DNA from: Methanothrix sp.
GTDB lineage: Archaea; Halobacteriota; Methanosarcinia; Methanotrichales; Methanotrichaceae
Direction: 5' to 3'
Length of the DNA: 9,951 bases
NCBI GenBank assembly: GCA_003162615.1
Contig: PMNG01000091.1
Span: forward strand, 3,919 to 13,869
Below are positions 5,848 to 9,951 of this stretch, one piece after another. The notes below the pieces were generated by a model. The model was not told the DNA's origin, did not search any database, and was given only the letters and a program-made list of their open reading frames with translations. Position 1 is the stretch's first letter; each line of letters starts with the position of its first letter. A program made the position numbers and the translations under genes.

Positions 5848-5870
5848 CAAGCGCTTGTGATGTGTATCAC
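5848..5870. promoter_or_regulatory. Two adjoining perfect dyads upstream of the disulfide reductase gene
   Basis: CAAGCGCTTG (5848-5857) is a 10-bp perfect palindrome that shares its last base with GTGAT-GTGT-ATCAC (5857-5870). They lie about 75-95 bases before the ATG at 5775, upstream of a weak TATA-like CATACTATT (minus, about 5835-5827). This fits an operator pair or activator site for the reductase gene; which protein binds is unknown. Confidence 0.4.
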
Positions 5871-5982
5871 GCTCAATCGCCCGAAGGTCAGACTACTGAT
5901 AGGCTCTTTGATCATAAATACAGCTAATCACTATCTAGAGGTTACCCACAGGAAATAGCGAAAGCCAAATAAAGAGATAACC

Positions 5983-6023
5983 AGGCAAAGGCAATGAGGG
6001 AAACAAAGTATCTGGCCTTGCCT
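5983..6023 (-). terminator. Terminator-like hairpin starting at the arsC stop codon
   Basis: On the minus strand AGGCAAGGC (6023-6015) pairs with GCCTTTGCCT (5992-5983) with one bulged base, forming a 9-bp stem with a 22-base loop, followed by the T-rich GGTTATCTCTTTATTTGG. It begins inside the arsC stop codon, so arsC transcription probably ends here. Confidence 0.55.
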
Positions 6024-6483
6024 ACTTGAATGTCTGGGCTATCCAATCCTTCATCTCGTCCCTTGCTTGCCTGAAGACGTTGATCTGATCTTCTTCCGAG
6101 CCTCCGGCAGCGGCTGGATCTTTGAACATCCGATGGATGGTCTCCTTAGCAGCTGGAGCCGTAGCAGGAGCCTTAAGGCTTACTCCGCAGATAGGGCATA
6201 TCTCCTTTGCTTTATCGCATACGGTGACAGCCAGATCGAATAAAATGCCTTTATACTCGTTCATCGCTTTTGAACGCTGGCTGGAGATATCGATGCCAAT
6301 TTCGCTCGTGACCAACACGGCACGAGGATCTACTTTCGACGCTTCAACACCAGCGCTGTAGACTTCATACCTATCTCCGTACATGGCCCTGAGCAACCCT
6401 TCTGCTATCTGAGATCTTGCAGAGTTGTGGAAGCATAAAAAGAGTACTTTCTTTTTGCCTGAACCTTTCGATTCGGATGCCAT
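6022..6483 (-). CDS. arsC: Arsenate reductase, low-molecular-weight phosphatase fold (thioredoxin-coupled type)
   Basis: The 153-residue enzyme reduces arsenate to arsenite in the cytoplasm. The P-loop is C17-FHNSA-R23-S, the CX5R signature of the family. The redox relay cysteines are C89 (TVCDKA) and C96 (EICPIC). The spacings C17-C89 (72) and C89-C96 (7) are the same as in the Staphylococcus aureus pI258 enzyme (C10, C82, C89). An extra C99 makes CPIC. The acid-containing H-x4-DP motif is HRMFKDP (117-123), with Arg where many relatives have Trp. The enzyme would need a thioredoxin-like partner, and one is encoded in the opposite operon at 8150. It is divergent from arsR and shares a 134-base promoter region. 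A TTAATAAA TATA-like box and an AGGT eight bases before the ATG support the start. Confidence 0.93.
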   Translation of the reverse strand: MASESKGSGKKKVLFLCFHNSARSQIAEGLLRAMYGDRYEVYSAGVEASKVDPRAVLVTSEIGIDISSQRSKAMNEYKGILFDLAVTVCDKAKEICPICGVSLKAPATAPAAKETIHRMFKDPAAAGGSEEDQINVFRQARDEMKDWIAQTFK

Positions 6484-6617
6484 TTAGTTCAACCTTGTTC
6501 GTTTTATTAATAATGCAATATGGCAACTAATGGTATACAAAGGCTTTCTATATACAACCAATACATCGTTTTATCGCGATATGTTTATATTCTATTATGT
6601 GACTACATCAGTATGTC
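6484..6617. promoter_or_regulatory. Divergent arsC/arsR promoter region with candidate ArsR operators
   Basis: Rightwards, TTTATATT (6584-6591) sits about 30 bases before the arsR ATG and no Shine-Dalgarno is seen, so arsR mRNA is probably leaderless. Leftwards, TTAATAAA (about 6512-6505) would drive arsC. Between them are an imperfect dyad GTATA...AAAG-G-CTTT...TATAC (6533-6555), a direct repeat TATACAA (6534-6540, 6551-6557), and a perfect palindrome ATCGCGAT (6573-6580) at the BRE position of arsR. These are the best operator candidates for ArsR. Confidence 0.55.
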
Positions 6618-6953
6618 ATGTCTCAAAAATCGGTCTCAGATTTGCGGATCAAAATCCTTAGTGCCCTTTCCGATCCCACGCGCCTTGAGCTGCTAGAATA
6701 TCTAGCAGGTGGCGAAAGATGCGTCTGCGAGATTATTCCAGCCTTCAGCCGCTCCCAATCAACGATATCGAAGCATCTCAACATCCTTCACGAGAATGGA
6801 ATCCTGGATCGTCGCATCGACGGCAAAAGGACTCTGTATCGGATAAAGAATCCCAGGATTTTCAATCTGCTAAAAGAGGTCGATGCCATAGCTCTGGACC
6901 AGATCTCAGAACTGACAAATGCAGGGAAGATTTTGGAGGCATCAATAAAATGA
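6618..6953 (+). CDS. arsR: ArsR-family As(III)-responsive repressor
   Basis: A 111-residue winged-helix protein of the ArsR/SmtB family. LSALSDPTRLELLEYL (15-29) opens the fold, and the metalloid site ERCVCEI carries C35 and C37, matching the ELCVCDL signature of classical arsenite sensors. The recognition helix is SRSQSTISKHLNILHENGIL (44-63), followed by the beta-wing DRRIDGKRTLYRI. In the apo form it would bind the divergent promoter, and As(III) would release it. The typical third Cys of the E. coli protein (three residues after the second) is absent, as in many relatives. It is the first gene of the plus-strand operon, and autoregulation is expected. Start: ATG 6618 with a TATA box at leaderless distance. 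Confidence 0.95.
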   Translation: MSQKSVSDLRIKILSALSDPTRLELLEYLAGGERCVCEIIPAFSRSQSTISKHLNILHENGILDRRIDGKRTLYRIKNPRIFNLLKEVDAIALDQISELTNAGKILEASIK

Positions 6954-7016
6954 GCTTCATAGGCTGTTTCCAGACATGAAAGGCAGTAATCGATTAGTAT
7001 GTAATATGACCTGGCT

Positions 7017-8129
7017 GTGATAAATTTGATAACAGAAATGTTAATGGCTTCTTTAAATGCCGGGCTCATAACTTTGGTGGGATATCTCTCAGCACACGTT
7101 TTGACATGCCTAGTGCCCGCATTCTTCATAGCTGGGGCCATAGCGGCACTTCTCAAGACTGAAGTGGTGCTGAAGTACTTTGGAGCAGATGCTCCCAAGT
7201 GGCTATGCTACAGCGTAGCAGCTACGTCCGGAACAATACTGGCAGTCTGTAGCTGTACTATACTGCCCATGTTCGCAGGAATAGAGAAGAAGGGCGCAGG
7301 AATCGGTCCTGCAACAGCTTTCCTTTTCTCGGGCCCTGCCATAAACCTCCTGGCCATAGTTCTCACTGCCAGAGTTCTGGGCCTGGATATAGGAATTGCC
7401 AGGGCGATTGCCGCAGTGTCCATGGCCGTTATCATCGGCTTGATCATGGCTGCCATTTTCGAGAGAAGACCGCAGAAGTGCGAGATCTCACCAGGCAATG
7501 CGCCTGCCAAGGTCGTCGATGCGACGACCGAGTCCCATAAAGGTGGTCAAACCGAGCGCATATCTGTTTTATTCTTGGCGCTCCTAATTGGAGTGCTGCT
7601 ATCTGCCACCTCGCAATTGGAGTTCTCACTGAAGTGGACTATAGTCACCGCGTTTATAGCGGCTGCTGCTTATGTCCTGGCCAGATATTTCTCCTCTGAA
7701 GAAAAGAGCGCCTTCTTCAGCGAGACCTGGTCACTCACTAAAAAGATATTTCCCTTGTTGCTGGTGGGAACCTTCATAACAGGCATGATAGGCTACTTCC
7801 TGCCTGTGGAGTGGGTGAGGACAGTCTTCGGTACGAACAGCTTCCTGGCGTGCTTCACAGCCTCTGTTGTCGGGGCTCTACTCTACATGCCCACTCTGCT
7901 GGAGATACCCATAGTGGGAACGCTCTTCGGTTACAGCACAGGAGTGACGGCCCCCGGTCCGGCGCTATCTCTGCTCCTGGCCGGGCCATCGCTGAGCCTA
8001 CCAAGCATGATAGTAATTATGAGAGTAATAGGCTTTAAGAAAGGCGGTGTTTACATCAGCCTGGTTGTTACAGTCTCCACTCTCGTAGGCATGCTCTACG
8101 GAGCAATTGTAGGTATGAGTATTGAATGA
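7017..8129 (+). CDS. arsP: ArsP-like permease, candidate exporter of trivalent methylated arsenicals
   Basis: A 370-residue inner-membrane permease of the ArsP/YraQ (formerly DUF318) family with about eight hydrophobic segments in two halves: about 13-46, 66-88, 98-120, 126-147, then a hydrophilic loop (150-180) and about 183-222, 245-262, 273-330 and 343-366. The family hallmark VCSCTILPMF (77-86) has a Cys pair in the membrane, followed by FLFSGPAINLL (103-112); the second half repeats the pattern as LLAGPSLSLPS (320-330). ArsP members export methylarsenite and aromatic trivalent arsenicals, which fits the presence of ArsM. Relatives also act on other metals, so the substrate is inferred. 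The loop is Lys/Asp-rich. The GTG at 7017 gives the full N-terminus but has no clear Shine-Dalgarno; ATG 7038 or 7044 are alternatives. Confidence 0.82.
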   Translation: MINLITEMLMASLNAGLITLVGYLSAHVLTCLVPAFFIAGAIAALLKTEVVLKYFGADAPKWLCYSVAATSGTILAVCSCTILPMFAGIEKKGAGIGPATAFLFSGPAINLLAIVLTARVLGLDIGIARAIAAVSMAVIIGLIMAAIFERRPQKCEISPGNAPAKVVDATTESHKGGQTERISVLFLALLIGVLLSATSQLEFSLKWTIVTAFIAAAAYVLARYFSSEEKSAFFSETWSLTKKIFPLLLVGTFITGMIGYFLPVEWVRTVFGTNSFLACFTASVVGALLYMPTLLEIPIVGTLFGYSTGVTAPGPALSLLLAGPSLSLPSMIVIMRVIGFKKGGVYISLVVTVSTLVGMLYGAIVGMSIE

Positions 8130-8149
8130 TGGTTTAAGAAGTGAATGAA

Positions 8150-8392
8150 ATGGTGAAGATCGAAGTCTTAGGAACAGGCTGCGCCAAGTGCAAGAGCTTG
8201 ACAAAGAATGTAGAGAAAGCAGTCCAGGAACTCGGCATCAAGGCCGAGATTGTGAAGGTGGACAGCATCCAGGAGATCATGGATAGAGGAGTCATGATGG
8301 TCCCAGCACTCTACATAGACTGCGAGTCTAAGGCAGTTGGAAGGGCCCCAAGCGTTGCAGAGATTAAGAAATTACTCGAGCCGTATCGGTGA
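8150..8392 (+). CDS. Small thioredoxin-like protein (MTH895/TM0996 type)
   Basis: An 80-residue thioredoxin-fold protein starting MVKIEVLGTGCAKCKSL. The redox motif is C-A-K-C at residues 11-14 (ATG 8150 start), and VPALYID contains the cis-proline expected opposite it. This small single-domain class is often encoded beside ArsP-like permeases. It probably shuttles dithiol electrons in the cytoplasm, to ArsC or to keep arsenicals in trivalent form for the permease; the partner is inference. A GTG at 8141 would add three residues, but ATG 8150 has AGTGA five bases upstream and yields the usual family N-terminus. It lies 20 bases after the permease and 7 bases before acr3, so it is operonic. 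Confidence 0.85.
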   Translation: MVKIEVLGTGCAKCKSLTKNVEKAVQELGIKAEIVKVDSIQEIMDRGVMMVPALYIDCESKAVGRAPSVAEIKKLLEPYR

Positions 8393-8399
8393 GTATTAG

Positions 8400-9485
8400 A
8401 TGGCGAATGAGATAAGCAAAGGGCTCGACTTTCTTTCCAGGTTCCTGACAGCCTGGATCTTCGCTGCCATGCTCATAGGCATAGGCATCGGCTATTTTGC
8501 TCCAGGCATAACTCAGTTCATCCTCAGCTTGCAGGTGGGAACCACTTCTATTCCCATTGCCATTGGCTTGATACTGATGATGTATCCGCCCCTGGCCAAG
8601 GTGAAGTATGAGGAGCTAGGGAACGTCTTCAAGGATAGGAAGATTCTGGCTCTGTCCCTGGTTCAGAACTGGATCATCGGCCCCATTCTGATGTTCGTCC
8701 TTGCAGTCGTATTCCTGCGAGACTATCCTCATCTCATGTACGGCGTAATCCTCATCGGTATAGCTCGCTGCATAGCTATGGTCATAGTCTGGAACGAGTT
8801 GGCCTGCGGCTGTACGGAGTACTGCGCCGGCCTGGTGGGTCTGAACTCCATTTTCCAGGTGCTGTTTTATTCCGTATATGCATACATATTCATCACGATA
8901 TTACCTGCAGCTATAGGCATAGCTTCAGGAATGACAGTAAACGTCACCATAACCCAGATTGCGGAGAGCGTCTTCATCTACCTTGGAATACCTTTCCTGG
9001 CGGGCATTATCACAAGGTTCTCGCTAATTCGGGCCAAAGGAAGAAGCTGGTACGAGAGTCAGTTCATACCTAAGATTAGCCCCCTCACGCTCATTGCTTT
9101 GCTCTTCACAATCGTCGTGATGTTCTCCCTCAAAGGAGGGTATGTCGTGGAGCTGCCACTGGACGTAGTCAGAGTTGCCATTCCGCTCATGATCTACTTC
9201 CTGCTCATGTTCTTCGCCAGCTTCTACATGTCCTACAAGCTGGGAGTGAACTACGAGAATACTGCTGCTCTATCATTCACCGCTGCCAGCAACAATTTCG
9301 AGCTGGCGATAGCCGTAGCAGTGGCAGTCTTCGGCATCGCTTCCCAGGAGGCCTTTGCAGCAGTCATTGGGCCGCTTATAGAAGTACCGGTTTTGATTGG
9401 CCTGGTAAACGTGGCCCTGAAGCTGAAGGAGAGGTATTTTGCCGAGGTTCCAGCAATGTGCGACAGTCAGAGCTTTGATAATTAG
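8400..9485 (+). CDS. acr3: Arsenite efflux permease ACR3
   Basis: A 361-residue transporter of the ACR3 (BART superfamily) type with ten predicted membrane segments, exporting arsenite by proton exchange. The essential cysteine of the fourth segment is C124 in GIARCIAMVIVWNELA, and the ninth-segment glutamate is E328 in GPLIEVPVLIGLVNVAL. MYPPLAKVKYEEL (61-73), NWIIGPILMF (90-99) and ALSFTAASNNFELAIAVAV (290-308) are family hallmarks. Length is as expected for the family. Just after C124 there are three more cysteines, C136, C138 and C142 (ELACGCTEYCAGL), where relatives I recall have non-cysteine residues. The start ATG 8400 has GGTGA (8388-8392), which overlaps the stop codon of the thioredoxin gene, so translation may be coupled. 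It is the last gene of the arsR operon. Confidence 0.95.
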   Translation: MANEISKGLDFLSRFLTAWIFAAMLIGIGIGYFAPGITQFILSLQVGTTSIPIAIGLILMMYPPLAKVKYEELGNVFKDRKILALSLVQNWIIGPILMFVLAVVFLRDYPHLMYGVILIGIARCIAMVIVWNELACGCTEYCAGLVGLNSIFQVLFYSVYAYIFITILPAAIGIASGMTVNVTITQIAESVFIYLGIPFLAGIITRFSLIRAKGRSWYESQFIPKISPLTLIALLFTIVVMFSLKGGYVVELPLDVVRVAIPLMIYFLLMFFASFYMSYKLGVNYENTAALSFTAASNNFELAIAVAVAVFGIASQEAFAAVIGPLIEVPVLIGLVNVALKLKERYFAEVPAMCDSQSFDN

Positions 9486-9504
9486 GTTTCATCACTTAAT
9501 TATC

Positions 9505-9529
9505 AACTAATCAAAATTAGTTCATTTTT
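9505..9529 (+). terminator. Terminator after acr3
   Basis: AACTAAT (9505-9511) and ATTAGTT (9516-9522) form a perfect 7-bp stem with a CAAA loop, followed by CATTTTTC. It starts 20 bases after the acr3 stop and would end the arsR operon. Confidence 0.6.
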
Positions 9530-9551
9530 CATCACGGCCAACGTCCGGCGT

Positions 9552-9578
9552 CTCCGGCGCGTAGTATCGCGAACGGAG
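9552..9578. repeat. Hairpin between the converging genes
   Basis: CTCCG (9552-9556) pairs with CGGAG (9574-9578) and inner CGCG (9558-9561) with CGCG (9568-9571). No T-run follows on the minus strand, which would be the relevant one for the abortive-infection gene whose stop is at 9598. It may be its 3' end signal. The sequence shifts to a GC-richer style here. Confidence 0.35.
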
Positions 9579-9597
9579 CACGCCCTTGTCATGTCTT

Positions 9598-9951
9598 TCA
9601 TCTCATTTCTGCACTCGCCCTCGTCAGCAGCAACACATTCGATGCAGTCAGATGAAGCGCATATGCAGCAACCGATTCAGGCACCGTCGCCTCCTCGGTT
9701 CCCTGACCGTGACCTGACAAGCGATTGCGAACGGTCGGGACACCTGCCTCAAGCGTGCTTCTTAACGCCGTGAAATGCGCTTGCATGAACGAGGGGATGA
9801 GTTTGCGTTCAAATACGATATCTATCAGTCGTTTAGCGGTATCGCCGACATTGAACTCCCATCCCCTTTGAGTGCAGATAGCTTTTATGGTGCTCTCGAA
9901 TGCCTTGAGGCAGTCGTTCAAGCACTCCTTGTACTTCTTCGTCCTATAGTG
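9598..9951 (-). CDS. C-terminal part of an abortive-infection-like protein (Abi_C-type), N-terminus beyond the window
   Basis: The reading frame is open from the right edge and gives the last 117 residues. It starts HYRTKKYKECLNDCLKAFESTIKAIC and contains GVPTVRNRLSGHGQG (70-84), with the R-N-x3-GHG signature of the Abi_C (abortive infection C-terminal) domain, followed by a helical end (ESVAAYALHLTASNVLLLT). These C-termini usually follow a separate N-terminal effector or sensor domain, as in AbiJ-like proteins, and are found in phage-defence or stress loci. Family placement rests on recalled motif similarity. It faces acr3 tail to tail with 112 bases between stops. The true start is not in this window, and the internal TTG at 9921 should not be used as a start. 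Confidence 0.6.
   Translation of the reverse strand, partial: HYRTKKYKECLNDCLKAFESTIKAICTQRGWEFNVGDTAKRLIDIVFERKLIPSFMQAHFTALRSTLEAGVPTVRNRLSGHGQGTEEATVPESVAAYALHLTASNVLLLTRASAEMR

Noticed and set aside
6976..7020. 14-codon ORF between arsR and the permease (MKGSNRLVCNMTWL) ending over the GTG
   Set aside because: Too short, with no ribosome site; the GTGA overlap is likely chance.
6788..7198. 136-codon minus-strand ORF across arsR and the permease start
   Set aside because: Shadow of two well-supported plus-strand genes; no family motif.
1..9951. tRNA, rRNA or CRISPR array
   Set aside because: No cloverleaf with a GTTCRANTC arm, no rRNA-like stretch and no regularly spaced repeats were found on reading both strands.

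Overview
The window looks archaeal. Several genes have Shine-Dalgarno sites matching the archaeal 16S tail (GGTGATC, GAGGT, GGTGA). Promoters look like TATA boxes, sometimes with a purine-rich BRE, and the families present (F420-type formate dehydrogenase alpha subunit, molbindin, ACR3, ArsM with an HgcC-like AbrB protein) are typical of methanogens. A Methanosarcinales methanogen such as Methanothrix is my inference, not something the sequence proves.

Layout. 1-1629 (minus): the N-terminal 346 residues of a molybdenum/tungsten formate dehydrogenase alpha subunit running off the left edge, a possible 45-residue Cys-containing ORF directly upstream of it, and a single-domain molbindin. 1630-2262: no convincing gene. 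It holds an 89-bp MITE-like element with 17-bp inverted ends and CTTA flanks, a purine-rich tract and a two-tier stem-loop. 2263-4158 (minus): an apparent operon of an HgcC-like AbrB-fold protein, arsenite methyltransferase ArsM and a flavin reductase. Its 3' end carries a 68-bp second copy of the end of the AbrB-like gene. 4288-6483 (minus): a dihydrolipoamide-dehydrogenase-like reductase and a thioredoxin-type arsenate reductase ArsC, each followed by a terminator-like hairpin. 6484-6617: the divergent promoter region. 6618-9485 (plus): arsR, an ArsP-like permease, a small thioredoxin-like protein and ACR3, ending in a stem-loop/T-run terminator. 9598-9951 (minus): the C-terminal end of an abortive-infection-type protein entering from the right edge.

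How the genes fit together. 4.1-9.5 kb is an arsenic resistance island. ArsC would reduce arsenate to arsenite, ACR3 would export arsenite, ArsM would methylate it, and the ArsP-like permease is a candidate exporter of trivalent methylated arsenicals. The thioredoxin-like protein, the disulfide reductase and the flavin reductase are candidate electron carriers. ArsR would sense As(III). The Cys-rich AbrB-like protein may be a second, separate regulator of the methylation branch. The left part (formate dehydrogenase plus molbindin) looks like unrelated core metabolism, and the right edge looks like a defence or accessory gene. The repeats and gene remnants between 1.9 and 2.35 kb suggest that the left border of the island has been rearranged.
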